Shown in pieces: positions 47,001 through 58,920 of a stretch of 64,000 nucleotides of DNA. The position numbers and the translations under genes are program-made. Under the pieces are notes generated by a model, which was given only the letters and a program-made list of their open reading frames with translations, was not told where the DNA came from and made no database searches. The DNA is taken from NCBI RefSeq assembly GCF_030253575.1, contig NC_080557.1:41678501-41742500 (forward strand). Reading direction: 5' to 3'. The stretch comes from Rhododendron vialii (taxonomy: Eukaryota > Streptophyta > Magnoliopsida > Ericales > Ericaceae). The first letter of the stretch is position 1; every line of letters starts with the position of its first letter.

Positions 47001-48747
47001 GGGAAAGCTAAGGGGATAGCTTTGGATCTACCGTTTTGGCACGATAGTGTACCATGTTTTGGAACATTTGTACCAAAAAGTAATTCTCTAGGGTAGTAGC
47101 ATTTCCTGGTTAACATAGAACAGAAACCAGAAAGCAACAAGCAACAGCATGACTTTACAAATATGAGGAAGGCCGGAAATAACTCAAAGGAATACCCCAA
47201 ACCCTTCCCAAAGCCACATTTTCTACAGTTCCAGGGTCATTTCTCCAAGAGCATACACATGCTGGGTTGTCTGTTGTTGTGTTGAGTTTTTGCCAGTGTA
47301 TGCTGGTAGGTTAGATTAGGTGTTTGCTTGTATCTTGTTGAGGGGTATTCCCCAGTGGTCTTGTTTCTCTGGTTTGGTCAATAAAATTTAACTTACCAAA
47401 ACAAAACAAAAGAAGTCTTGAGATCTAAACAAATAAATATAGTATATCACATGCTTATTGCTTTAAATAAACACAAACTGTTTACAACAGAAGATACCTA
47501 TCAGACTACAACTTCAGAACATCAACTTGGGTGCAATGAACTGCAGAACAACCGACTTAAGAACCTAAACCACCAAACATTCCAACAAAAATAGTCGATT
47601 ACCTCTTCCTGAGCCGCTTTTCTCATGTTAGCCTTTGCTTGCAAATTAGCACTTCTCAAACTTGACCGTAAACTGAACAAAAGCAAAATAATAACAAAGA
47701 AAAAGCAGCGTTATGGACAAAATGCAGACACGAGAATTGAGCCAAAAGCTGCATCATGTACTAAATCTAGATACACAATTGAGTTAATTATGACTTGTAA
47801 TCAAGAGAAACATCAAAGTCCACTCCATTAGGTCGGGTGAAGTTGCAGTCCCCGAAATCTCATGAGTTCCTCTTTCAACATTTTCTTCATGACCAATACA
47901 CAAAAAATCACACACAAACAGTGTTGGACACTGGAATTTAACCCAGTGGGGGCACCTTATTAATCAAAACCATGAAAACTTATTTTCCTAGTCAGAAGAT
48001 GGTACTGAACTTGGACATGCATTACCCACCAAAACAATCCATATTTCTTGCAAAAGTATCTAAAAATGAGCATAAAATCTTCGATAAATTATTAAATTCC
48101 TACCGTATGTCTTTAATAGACAAATCGTTTATAAAGCAATAATCGTTAATCAACCTTACAACGAAAGTTGAAGCATAATCAGAGCTCATGTTCAAGATAT
48201 ATAAGTTTGTATGCCATGCCAAATATGTAAGATCATTAACCAAAATTTTACTTTTAATAGCTACGTCCCCCTGCACACACTCACCTATGTACGGATACAA
48301 AAAAGTCTAGGAACACAACTCTCAACACAGCTGTGTGTCCGGAACATCGAATGACTCTCTGAATGCAGTTGTGTCGGGAGTTGTATTATGAAGTTGCATT
48401 CCTAGCATTGGTATACATAAGGGGAGAGAGAGAGAGAGAGAGAGAGAGTGCCTTTGGATTTGTTGTTTCCACGAATCGAGCAACGGCTGGGCGGCCAGAA
48501 CATCGTCATCCATGGATAGCTGAGGGACGAGGAGGTCGAGATTGAACTGCAACGACGAGAGCAGAGCCACGCCGTCTTGCGCAATTCCGTTCAATCGGGG
48601 CAACGAATTCTTAACCTGATCTGCGCCGGATTCTCCTGTTGATTTTACACCGTATCGTTCGATTGACTCGATTGTGTTTTTGGTTCGTTTGTACGCCTCG
48701 TCCCACTCCTTCTTTGCCTTGTCGACTGCCTCTACAACCTTGTCCAT
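44034..48747 (-). CDS. SEC20: SEC20-family SNARE with C-terminal HDEL
   Basis: Seven exons read on the minus strand: 48747-48452, 47672-47603, 46103-46048, 45897-45822, 45183-45147, 44541-44427 and 44274-44034, all in phase, 296 residues. Sec20 is an ER Q-SNARE that works with Use1 and the Dsl1/NRZ-type tether in Golgi-to-ER retrograde fusion. The N-terminal helices begin MDKVVEAVDKAKKEWDEAYK; the Sec20 domain includes RRRNLQTKAGMTSAAESITE, SLRRTRQLMVQEVERSS and RSLLSRTRNLLSTMQRQDVL; a membrane anchor VILVAGFLLFSCAVIYVV follows near residues 218-235; the chain ends MHDEL, a lumenal ER-retrieval HDEL as in yeast Sec20. Six exon phases agree with the plant protein I recall. Intron 1 starts with GC instead of GT, directly beside a CT microsatellite. 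Introns contain LINE fragments. Confidence 0.93.
46335..46595 (+). mobile_element. LINE reverse transcriptase fragment in a SEC20 intron
   Basis: The plus-strand frame reads WQFLFDAMGVMNFPVTFINW, VKQCVTSTKHSVVINGELKG and YFSGEWGLRQGDLLCPYLF, the plant L1 reverse transcriptase segment with the conserved G-L-R-Q-G-D-x-L-x-P-Y-L-F motif. It is short and dead, and lies in SEC20 intron 2 antisense to the gene. Confidence 0.85.
46603..46830 (-). mobile_element. Possible LINE 3' end, minus strand
   Basis: A T-run (46603-46610) followed by ggaacaaattatattatgg looks like the reverse complement of a LINE 3' end (a poly-A tail after an ataatataatttgttcc-type tail). The interior was not matched to a known frame. 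Confidence 0.3.
47239..47412 (+). mobile_element. LINE 3' untranslated tail
   Basis: The run of gttgtctgttgttgtgttg, tggtcttgtttctctggttt and ggtcaataaaatttaactta ends in an A-rich tail at about 47397-47412. This layout is typical of plant L1 3' ends. It lies in SEC20 intron 2, between exons 3 and 2. Confidence 0.45.
48422..48450. repeat. GA/CT microsatellite at the SEC20 first donor
   Basis: About 13 GA units on the plus strand, CT on the gene strand, begin 2-3 bases into SEC20 intron 1. Length change here could affect use of the neighbouring GC donor. Confidence 0.9.
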
Positions 48748-49035
48748 TTCACAACGAATCCGCCGTTTACACCGAAACCGCCAGTTTAGAGGTTCTAGTA
48801 ACGAAGTGATTGAATTCGTTGGTTAAACAAAAATCAATGGAGGGAGTTTTGGATCAAATTGCTTAATTAACTGCGAAGGCTGTAATGTAATCTGAGAGTG
48901 GAAGGTTGGAAAGCTCGAGATCCACTGGGCGAAACCCTCTTGATGCTGGACTGTGGATTCGATTCGGACGAGATTGAAACGGACCCAAGTCCTATGTTTT
49001 CTGATGAACAGCGAAGGGACTCAAACCCCTGCACG
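48748..49035 (-). promoter_or_regulatory. SEC20 leader and promoter region
   Basis: This is the sequence immediately upstream of the SEC20 start codon. There is no clear TATA box, as is usual for housekeeping genes. It is cut short upstream by a MITE at 49039. Confidence 0.45.
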
Positions 49036-49038
49036 TTA

Positions 49039-49276
49039 GGCCCGTTCTGGAACACCTTATTAAAACATAAATATTTATTTTATATTATTAAATTTAAAAT
49101 TAATATATATGAAAAATAAATTTTTAATTTATTTTGCATTGTATTAAAAATCTCAATGAGATCTATCAAACAAGATCCATAATGATAGAAAAATTATTTG
49201 CGTAAATATATAATTTTTAAACTTAAAATTATCTTTTTAAAAAATAAGTACTCATTTTCCTTTCGAAAACGGGGCC
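49039..49276. mobile_element. MITE of the GGCCCCGTTC family (copy 1)
   Basis: Ends are GGCCCGTTCTGGAACA on the left and the complement of AAAACGGGGCC on the right. The AT-rich interior holds the core ATCTATCAAACAAGATCC, shared with the copy at 58682-58920. It is 238 bp and non-coding. Confidence 0.75.
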
Positions 49277-49449
49277 CGTCTTCCCTCGCAGACGAACTTA
49301 TGTTTTTGTTGTACCGTAAAAAAATCAATTCAATGACTTCAATCGAATGCCTATAACATTGATCAATTCTTTTATTTTTATTTTTTTTTCAGAATGTGTA
49401 ATTTTGAATCTGGAACAAAAAAATTAGACGAACTTATCAAGCTGAACAA

Positions 49450-49799
49450 TCTATATAATAAAACAGAGCTGTGTTTGAATCCAAAAGACAACTAACGCTC
49501 CAGATTTATCTCTTCCTCTTGCATAAATCTCTACCCTCTATTCTACAATGACATGTCTGTAAATACCTATTCCATCTAAGGGCTATCATAAATAGAATTT
49601 TGGTAAAATTTTAATTTAATTTTCTAACTTTGAAATGTAGACTTAACCCTATCTGTACCCTTCATTCTACACTCACGCTCCCCGTCTCCCTCAGACCCTC
49701 TATCCCTCTGTCGACTGGAACTATCACCGTCTCCCTCAGACCCCTTCTCCCCGGCGCGACGAGTCACCACTGGAACTATCACCGTTCGAGGCTTTCAAG

Positions 49800-49839
<40 letters not shown>

Positions 49840-52800
49840 GCGTGTTCTTCTTCTTCCTCGCCTCACCGCCATCGTCCACTGCTTGCTTCTCCAACGATCC
49901 AAGCCCTAATTCTGGAGTCCAAACCGGCGACGATTAAGGTAATATAATATCTATCTCCATATCTCAACGTTTGGATCTTTGATTTCTACTTAGTGTTTAA
50001 ACGATTTTGGGTCTTATAATTTTATTGTTATTTGCTCACCAACTCTTCGGCAAAAGTCCACAATGGAAGCAATTCCTAAAATTGTCCACTTGGTGGTTAG
50101 GTACAGAGAAATAGTTTATGAACAAAGAGATTTTATATGACCACATGGTGGTTATATTTTCTTTCACCCGAAAATTTTGAAATCAAAGGTAATCTGGATT
50201 GTGGCTTTCAGTCAAGTGCCAAATTGAACCCATACATGTACTTTGTAGCCCCATTCTCTCTCTACAAGCAATAAACAAGATTATAAAGAAGATTTAAAGT
50301 TTCTTAGAAAATTGCCGACAAAAAAAAAACCAATGTACGTCTCTCAATCTAGTTAAAAGAGGCTAGAATATTGAATGAATAGCTCAATGAATACACCAGA
50401 GCTTCAACCAACACTACTTGTTTTCATTTTTATTTGGTTCTATTTGAGTTATAATGATAATCTACCTTTTGTTTAAAATAGAGTTACTGAATGCAAAATT
50501 CAATTGTTTCATTTGGGTGTTCTGTTTGATATGTAATTTTCTTTCGAAGAATGGATATAGATGGCATCGCCTTTTGCCTGATTGATAAAGTACTTAATGA
50601 GTATGATGTTCCGTGGTGTGAACCTTTTTCTTATCTTACATACATAAAGATTTCCTCTCTCTTTTAATCACATAATTAAGCATCAAATGACCTATTTTGC
50701 TTTTATGAAGTGTCGAAGCCGTCATGCATAAATTGTTAACAGTTTTTCTCAAATACAATATTTTAGAATAAGCACTTGATCGTGGAGTAAGAAGGGTTAG
50801 CTTTGACTAAACTATGATAAGGAAGGTAATTGTTTTCCCTGTTAAGGTTGCCAAATATATGAAAATCAGGCTTGATCGTACAAAGAAAAAGGGCTAGATT
50901 TGACGTGCAACTGCTGTCTAACCATGGTCAATTTTGAAGACCAAAGGAGCCTCTGTTAGTTGTGATTCACTCTCTCCTTTTCAGCCAATGGTTTCTCTCT
51001 TTGTCTCATTCGCTCCGTTTATGGGGAACCAATTTTGGCATTGATTCAATTTTAGATTTATTCACCTGTGCATGCACTCTCGCAATGATCGTAGACCGTT
51101 CTATGCTTTCGTTGTAGTGGATTCAAAAGGAGGTGCTGTATGATCTCTTTGATAGTTCAAACATCGACTTCAACTTTGGTTTTGATTATAGATGTTAATT
51201 GTTTCAGGTATTATTTCGTGATGTGTAGTCGACAACATATCAGACTTTCTTTGCAAGTTGCTACAAGATCTTAAGGGAAGGAAGGGGATACACACCCAAA
51301 CATGCAAGTTGCTATAAGATTGTAGTCCCATACTCTATTTTATAAGTAGTCTCTTTTTTTGAAAAGTTCAATAACTAAGTTGGAGGGATTTTGTGAAGCT
51401 TATTTGAAACGCAAGTGAGGTCTCGGAGTTGGATCAATGTGGCCTTTCATTCATGTTTGCTTCATGCCTTCAGGCATGGGCATGGGCAAGGGCCTTCGCT
51501 GATGAATGAAATCTACTAGAAAGTTGTTCGCTTACACATTCATATTTTTTTGTTAGTTGCTTCAATTATATTTGGCTCATGAATAATTTATCAAATGCAC
51601 TTCTGAGTTTCACTGTCGTTAACTTTTCTATTTTTAAAAACTTCTGTTTTAAATCTTGATTATACGAACCCTATTTGAAGCTTCTTTAAAAAATGTAAGC
51701 ATGAGGAGGTGAGATCATTCACAAAGGGAGGAGGTGAGTTCATTGACTAGGGGTCTATAGGAGTGATGGGTAGTTCATCAAAATTTATTTTACGTTATGT
51801 GTCGCCGTGCCTTCAACTGTTGCTTTTTCACATTTTAGGTTTCAGGTACTCCATTGTTGTGACAGGGACATTGGGGATACAGGCTATATGAAGCTGCAAT
51901 ACGGCTGCAAGTTGAATGCTACAGTCAAGTGAGTTAATTTTTGCTTTAAGATTTGGACATTTTTTAGCACATTGGTATTCTCGGAATGTAAATTGCTCTT
52001 CAATTGTTTCCCTTTTTTTTTTTTGTTCTTGAAGTGATACCATTTGTGGGGATGCTGAGTTGGTATTTGTTTCAATACCTATATAATTTATCACCAATTG
52101 GTGTTCTTATATTATGCTGGAACTTCATTTTTAAAACTTCATTATCACTGTTTAGATTGAAAAGATTAATGGGGCATTGGATCATATACTGCCCATACGA
52201 GAAGTTTGATTTCCAGTGAGAGTTTATCACAATCTTTCTTGGTTTTGATGCCTATAGCTAGGCTTACCCCCAATTAGTTAAGGAACATATCCATTAGTTA
52301 AAAACCATTTTCTTACATAATTTGTAGTTTTGTACTACTTTTAGCTACAACCATGATATGGAAGGTTATAAGATCTTTGATGGATGTCTAAGACCAAATA
52401 TAATTTGTTTTTAGTTCACAGTTACTTCGCTTATAAGTTCTGATCATTACTCCTCTGAGATATGTGTTCAAGTCTTTTTTTCGTTCTCATTTACTTCACC
52501 CATATGTTCAGATCATAACTCCTTCGAGATTAATCTGATCGTGGGTGTGTTGTTAATTATGGCTTGCAGGCTTCTTCAGAGGTAACAATCGTGGAGAAAA
52601 GAAGGTGGATTCTCAATGACTGACATTGAAAAGCCGCTCGGAAGGTGGACTCTCAATGACTTTGGCAGGGGAAAAGAGGATCAGTGATCTTGACTTCTTC
52701 TATTTTATGTGTTAGATATGCAAAGTTTCAAGGTTGGACCTTTTTCTCATTTGAGTATGTGTTGCTTTGTCATGTATCGGTTGATACATGTTGTTTATCT

Positions 52801-53529
52801 CCTGAAATTAATTTTCCCAAAAAAATTGTTTGCTACCTCCTTCGAAATCCTAATGAAAATTGTGATATTTGAACTCTCTTACTATTTAAGGTGTTCAACG
52901 TGACTATGCGATTGTATTTGTGTTAATTTTCTGCTAATGGGCAAATTAATCTATTTCATTTTGGACAAAGCAATCACTAAGGTGCTTTCCAAGAGCCAAG
53001 GGGTTGCAAGGGAGTCATATTGGGTGAATGTAGGAAAGCCACAACAATATCATATTATCGGTTCTAAGGTATCTATTTAAATCGTCCCAGGCGATGGGAC
53101 CATTTTTTTTTGGGTTGTTGTTCATGTCTAAGACGCGGTGGGACCATTTTTTTACTTTGTTTTTTGTCTTTGTCCGGCCCATTTGTAATTTTGGATAGTT
53201 GCAAACTTGCTATTATGTCGCGATGTGGTTTTAAGCACGGGGAATTCCTACGAATATGCTTGGGTTATTTTTTTATTTTTTTTATTTTTTATTTTTGCGT
53301 AATTGGGTTCGTTGGGCAAGGGTTGATATATTGCACGTGAATCCAATGTCTATTTGTTTGTGCGATCGTTTGAGCCGTGACTTCAGGCACGGGCATGAAC
53401 CTAATTTAAGAAAACAAATCTTTCCGTATAAATTAGCTTCGTTGGCGGGGGTGGTCAATAGTTTTGTAATTCATCTTAGTTATATTCAAAATGCGTTGTG
53501 TCGGGCCTTCAGGCACGGGCATTCACTAG
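49450..53529 (+). mobile_element. Non-autonomous Helitron A with captured gene piece
   Basis: It starts TCTATATAATAAAACAGAG after an A (49449) and ends with a hairpin (CGGGCC-TTCA-GGCACG), then GGCATTCACTAG at 53529. These are Helitron traits: 5' TC, a 3' hairpin near CTRR, A/T target, no target duplication, no terminal inverted repeats. Length is 4,080 bp. No RepHel frame exists, so it is non-autonomous. It carries a CT run (49802-49838), an Aurora kinase exon piece (52571-52670) and further copies of the 3' hairpin motif near 51470 and 53380. Helitron B begins at the very next base. Confidence 0.8.
52571..52670 (+). pseudogene. Captured Aurora kinase exon fragment
   Basis: After an acceptor (ggcttgcag) the frame reads ASSEVTIVEKRRWILND, then, after a small frame change, DIEKPLGRWTLNDFGRGK. 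Plant Aurora kinases have RWTLxDFDIGKPLGRGKFGHV at the start of the kinase domain. Here that motif is present but shuffled, with the RWTLNDF phrase repeated inside it. Only this 5' end is present and it is not functional. Confidence 0.6.
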
Positions 53530-53847
53530 TCTATATAATAAAACAGAGCTGTGTTTGAATCAAAAAGATAACCAACATTCTAGATTTATCCTCATGCCTA
53601 CATAAATCTCTACCCTTCATTCTACTATGGTATTTTTGTAAATACTTGATCCATCCAAGGGTTATCATAAATGGCATTTTGGTAAATTTAGGATTAGATT
53701 TCCAAAATTTGAAACGTAGAAACGCATACATTCTGTAAAACCCTAGTCGTATTCCCATACCTCACCCTCCTTCTGTCTCCCTCTCTTCGATCGCTCTCCT
53801 AGTTCCACCGACTAGCGCGACGAGCCACCACCGACCGGCGCACGATC

Positions 53848-53917
53848 AAGAGCAGCATCACCTTCGTCGACACCTCCGATTGCTACAATCCAGACACCAA
53901 TGAAGTACTCCTCGGTA
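53848..53917 (+). pseudogene. Captured aldo-keto reductase exon fragment
   Basis: The frame reads SSITFVDTSDCYNPDTNEVL and LGK, then a donor-like gtgcgt. Plant AKR proteins (IN2-2 / perakine reductase-like group) have GVTLLDTSDIYGPETNEVLL then GKALK, with the catalytic Asp and Tyr in DTSDxY. The piece keeps both. It sits near the 5' end of Helitron B and stands alone, so it is a captured fragment and not a gene. Confidence 0.6.
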
Positions 53918-53926
53918 AGGTGCGTG

Positions 53927-53957
<31 letters not shown>

Positions 53958-56900
53958 CCTTCCACCTACTGATCTACTGGGTGGCAGCTCTTATTTTTCC
54001 GACTGCCTCATCTACCACCATGTATTCAAGTAAGCCAAAATATTCCCAAACCGGAAAGAGCAAATCCACCCACGCATTATTTTCGAGTTCAATTGATCGA
54101 AGGTAAATTACTAAACCTGGTTAGCATTATTGGAATTCCAGATTAGGGTTTTTATCTTGGATTTGAATTTTATTTTTGAATTTGGCATTTATCCTGTTTA
54201 AAAAAACTGCGGCTGCAAACTGCAGAGTAATGGGTTTTCAAAAGGAACGAAGGGTCAAAAGCGTCGGCAGTCAACATCAAAACTTCAGGTTGGCATTCCG
54301 CCGGCAAAAGGGGTACATTTATCTATAGATATGTTTTGATACTTATTTGTCTTTATAGTGTAAAGGCCATTATCGAGTCATTCGATTCGAGCAGCTTATT
54401 TTTTAAAACTTAGAGCTTCAAAAACTTGGATTTGGCTATGGGTGTGTTAGTAGGGATGAGTTAGGGGAAGCAAAACCATTAAGTGATTTGTTTCAGGCAT
54501 TGGGCAAACCATGGTGAGCTTAGGGATGGTGAGGGATTAATTAAAAGCTCCACCTATAGTTGATGCTTGATTTTTTTTTCACGAATAGTGTTATGAATTT
54601 TGTGCTCAAAGCCAGTTAAAACTTCCATATAGGTGATTTTTCCCTTACTTATATTTTGTTATGTCAATTTTTTTTTTTATCAAAAATCTCATGTGGTGTC
54701 GTGGGCCTAATTTAAAATTTTCTTTTGTTATTATTCTCTTTTCAGGTACTATTCTTTTACGATGTGGTGATCTGTCGGAAAGTCCTAGGTGCTCATTGGA
54801 TAAATTAGGCCCTTTACTCCTTTAGTTTTTATGATGTTATGAGTTTTGTGGATTGGAAAAAACATTCACGAATACTGTACTTAATCAAAAGGCGGACAAT
54901 CAGTTCCATTTCAGTCATGAATAGTAGGTGGCGGCGGAGGGAGTTCTCCGGCAGCAGCAGCGGCCAAGTGGTTGTTTCTTCAGCAGCAATTGTTTAAGCC
55001 CAGAGGTGTGCCGTGTGGATTTTCGATGGCGAGTCAGAGTGTTTGCACCAAACGGAGCAAGTACTACGATTTTTTCCTCTCATCATCATTTATTTATGGA
55101 GTTCAATTCCCGCTTCATGTTTGATTTCATTTGTCTAAATCCTTGGTATTGTGATTTAGTGGTGGGAAACCACCAAAGGGAACTGCATTTCAATGAGTGG
55201 GTGACCCTTCATCGGTGGTCGGAGCAAAGGTTTTACGTCTCTCTCTCAACCATCTATCTTGAACTGCATTTCTAAAATTCTAAAATTCATAGTGCATGCT
55301 ATAAATCAAACTGTTGATACTGTTGAAAATTCATAATGCATTCTAAAATTCATACTGTTCTTATTTGTGGAACTTGACTGACTACTTAGTAGCCATTGTT
55401 TCATACTTACGTGCTTGATATTTGATAAGTTATTTTCATGTTCAGATTGGTAAGCCGTGTGGGTCTGGAAATGATGCATATGTAGTGTTTGTTAAAAAGC
55501 CTATATGAAAGAACGCCAAGATAATGGAGAGCAAATTGATTCTTTTGGGAGCAAAATGTTTAGGTAGATTCCAAGCTACTATCAATTGAGGTTCCTGTCT
55601 ATCCCATTTCCACAATCAGTTATGTCTGACAAACTGGTATTTGGATGACATCCAAAGAAGTGCGCTCTAGAATCTATAATTTCAGTGATTTGTTTTTCTT
55701 TCGAATTGAAATTATTTTGAAGATAATTTCGGGCTCCGATTCATTCCTTAGCCATGATTTATCTGAAGTTCAACAAAATGGAAAAGACATTCCCCATGTA
55801 TTTTCATTCCCTTAGCATAGAGGTTGCCTTTAACCGGTGAAGAAGCAAATCGGATGTAGGTTTGGTTTTTTAAATTTTTGTTTCGTGGTTGTTAGGATGT
55901 GGTTAGTGGCGAAAGTTGTGATGGCAATACCAATTTAGTTCCATGACATGAGCCTCAAAACTATTTTTCAATGATGCAGTTTTTGCGGTTTTTGTGGATG
56001 AGAAATGTTAAAAGCTGAAAACTATGACAACATTTAGATATGCATATCAAATATGTGGTTCATGTATTGAAATTGGTTCTCCTTCATTCATTTTGTGATA
56101 GATTTGTAGATGGATGATTTCTACATTGAACCCAAAATTTTATCATTCATGCAGGAAGCGACTTTTTAACACACGTCTCCCCCATCCTCCACCCACACCA
56201 CCGCTCGCCTTGCCCTTGATCAAAGACAAAGAACCTCCCCTTGCAGCAGTAGGCCCGTCCACTGATGACCACCAACATCATCCCATCACCACCATGGAGT
56301 GATTCGGCCCCCCTTCTTTTCTATCCTCCATCTCCTATAGCGAAATCACGGCAACGATAACAACCAGGGGTAAAAAAGTGTACTCATTCAGTACCTTTCT
56401 TATTCTTTTGGTCAATCCTTAATTTGGGTTTCTAACATGATTTTTTATCTTCATAAGTAGAATTCATGTTTTTGTTAAACTTTGCATTCATGGTGTACTG
56501 ATGAAAACTCAATAATTAAGATAAGGCCCATTCCTTCTTCTTTTTATTCTTTACGTGGCTTTTAGTTCACTATCATGAACAATTAACAAAAAGAATAATG
56601 GGCCTTCATAAATTTATTTGGTTTGTTATTGGCTTTTACTAAGGAGTTTTACTGATAGTTTCTCTGCTTTATTTAATCCCTTTTGAATACCTTGCCTTCC
56701 AGCATTAGTATCAAGTGTGGCATGCATAATGGCCTTTGTAATGACCATTGGGTTGAATAGTTGTGTGAATTGAAGCGGCTATTTGTTTCGAGAGAGTATT
56801 AACTGAGTTACTCAAAAACTTAATGTGCTCATATGAGAAAACTTGAAATGGACGAAGAAATAGAATAAATCATTTCTCAAGTTCTTAATGTGTCCAATTT

Positions 56901-57179
56901 CATTTGGGCAAAATTTTGATTTGGTTTTAATTGTTTCAGGTGTGAATAAATCATTTCTCAAGTTCTGAACTTAATTGCATAATGTAGTTCAACGTTTTTT
57001 ATTTTTCAGATGTGGAGATATGGAAGGTTTCGAATGGGGAAGGCATGTATGGGTATATTGGCTACTAGGCTGCCCTTTTTGATGACACTTAAAAAATGCT
57101 TTTTGAAAAACTGGTGATTCTACATTCCAATAATTGCATATTGTGGTTCAATGTGAAATTGAGTACCTGCAATGCTCCA

Positions 57180-57430
57180 AGGGTAATCAAGAAGCTGTTG
57201 GCTTTGGTGGTGTGCTTATGGATGACAAAGGAGCATGGATTTCAGGAGTGCATCCTTGGACAAGGAGAGACTCAAGTAGAAATGGAGATGGATTTGCTGC
57301 AAGTAGTGAATCTAACCAAAGAAAATCCAGCTCCTCATCGCCCTCATAGGAATCTGATTGAGAATTGTCAGATTTGTAGTAAAAGCTCTTTGAATCACAC
57401 TCCACAAGAGGGGAACAAATTAATTAAGTG
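57180..57430 (+). mobile_element. RNase H-like LINE fragment
   Basis: One frame reads GNQEAVGFGGVLMDDKGAWI and a shifted one reads LQVVNLTKENPAPHRPHRNL then IENCQI. These match the RNase H domain found in plant non-LTR elements and related proteins (G-x-x-G-x-G-G-V-x-R-D, then E-V-V-N-L). Frame changes show it is dead. It lies inside Helitron B. Confidence 0.6.
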
Positions 57431-58068
57431 ACTGATGTTCTGGATTATGTTGGCGAGACTCAATGGTGGTGTTAATATGAAACACTCAATTGTGATTTCC
57501 AAAAGGAAAATCTTTTTGCAGCTAACATTGTAGCGGCTAAATGTGAGAGGCAATGCGGCCTTTATGCGGTTCCTGTCATTTGTGTACATACCAAAAAATA
57601 ATAGACTTGGTCATGTCCCTTTTGAAGTGTAAGCTAAAATGGGCATGTGTTTATTTTAGTCTTATTGTGTGTAATTAGTTACTTCTTGCTATGGTCATTG
57701 GCATCAAAATGGGAAGGAGAATGGTTAATAGAACATGTTTGTCATTGGTGGTTTTTTTTTAATAGGCAATGTTATGATTTTTACCGTCATGCAGTCTTAA
57801 CTCTTAAGGGAGAGCCCGGTGGAATCAAGTGGGGTACTTTTTCCACTCTCATGGTACATAATTTGAATAAATGGACCCTATTGGAAGTTTATTTAAGAAA
57901 ATGACTTATAGGAGATTTTGTATTTATCGATGGGGTGATAAATTCCAGAAAAATGGCAATTCGATTTTGTTTTTTCCAAAATGTATCGCGCCGTGCCTAA
58001 AAATGGCAATTCGATTTAGTTTTTTCAAAATGTGTAGTGTCGTGCCTAAAGGCACGGGCATTCGCTAG

Positions 58069-58678
58069 TTTCTCTACACGATAAGTCAAAAGGTACAATT
58101 TTCCTAAACAGGAGATAAATTTAAAAGTTTATAGTATTCTACAAAGTGAATGGGTTTCAATCGAAGCATCATATCAAAAATGAGCCCCGAGACATGGAAT
58201 TCTTACATTTATGTACCCTAGGAATCGGTCCTCGTAAGATTATCCATACACATATGCCTTTGTTCTATAAATTTGATTTGAATATGGATAAAAAATACAC
58301 TCTGCTCGTTTCCCATCATTTCAATTTTCAACAACAAATTCCCTTGTTTCCAAAAACGATCTTGCTATTGTTAATCCACTGGACTGACGATAAGTACACT
58401 AAAAGACAAGAAAAACACATATTTTTGCGTACCTTTTACACCATTTAATACACATTCACACACTTAGTATTGTCAGCCCATTAGGCTGATTTTAGAATTT
58501 TCCTTCCAACAAAACAACAACAGATTCCCTTTATTTCTTTACTCCATTGCCTAACTCGGATATACTATCCGAACAACAAAGACTCGTGAATTGCGCAATA
58601 TAAAAGTCGAAAGATAAAAGGATCATGATTTTCCTCAAGAGGGGGGCCACTATGACCAAGGGTCCGACTATGGGTGCC
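58069..58678. other. Intergenic, no gene seen
   Basis: The 100-codon frame at 58146-58448 shows no recognisable domain. No other structure is apparent. Confidence 0.4.
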
Positions 58679-58681
58679 TTA

Positions 58682-58920
58682 GGCCCCGTTCCAGAACACT
58701 TTTTTAAAAAATAAGTACTTATTTTACATTTTCAAATTTAAAAATAATGTAAATAAAAAATAATTTTTAAATTTTTTTTGCACCGTATTAAAGATCTCAA
58801 TGAGATCTATCAAACAAGATCCATATTGATAGGAAAATAATTTGCGTAAACACATGATTTTTGAGCTTGAAATTGTCTTCTTAAAAAATAAGTACTTATT
58901 TTCATTTCTGGAACGGGGCC
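58682..58920. mobile_element. MITE of the GGCCCCGTTC family (copy 2)
   Basis: Terminal repeats are GGCCCCGTTCCAGAA and the complement of TTCTGGAACGGGGCC, a perfect 15-bp pair, with TA on both flanks (58680-58681 and 58921-58922). Subterminal aaataagtacttatttt occurs in both arms. Length is 239 bp. This is the best-preserved copy in the window. Confidence 0.88.

Larger units (their letters stand above)
53530..58068 (+). mobile_element. Non-autonomous Helitron B with captured gene piece
   Basis: It begins TCTATATAATAAAACAGAG at 53530 and ends in a perfect 6-bp stem (CGTGCC-TAAA-GGCACG), then GGCATTCGCTAG at 58065-58068, followed by T. Length is 4,539 bp. The first about 230 bp are close to Helitron A, after which the interiors differ. 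It carries an aldo-keto reductase exon piece, an RNase H-like LINE piece, a CT run (53929-53952) and a duplicated 3' end (aaaatggcaattcgatttt at about 57950 and its repeat at about 58002). No RepHel gene. Confidence 0.8.
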
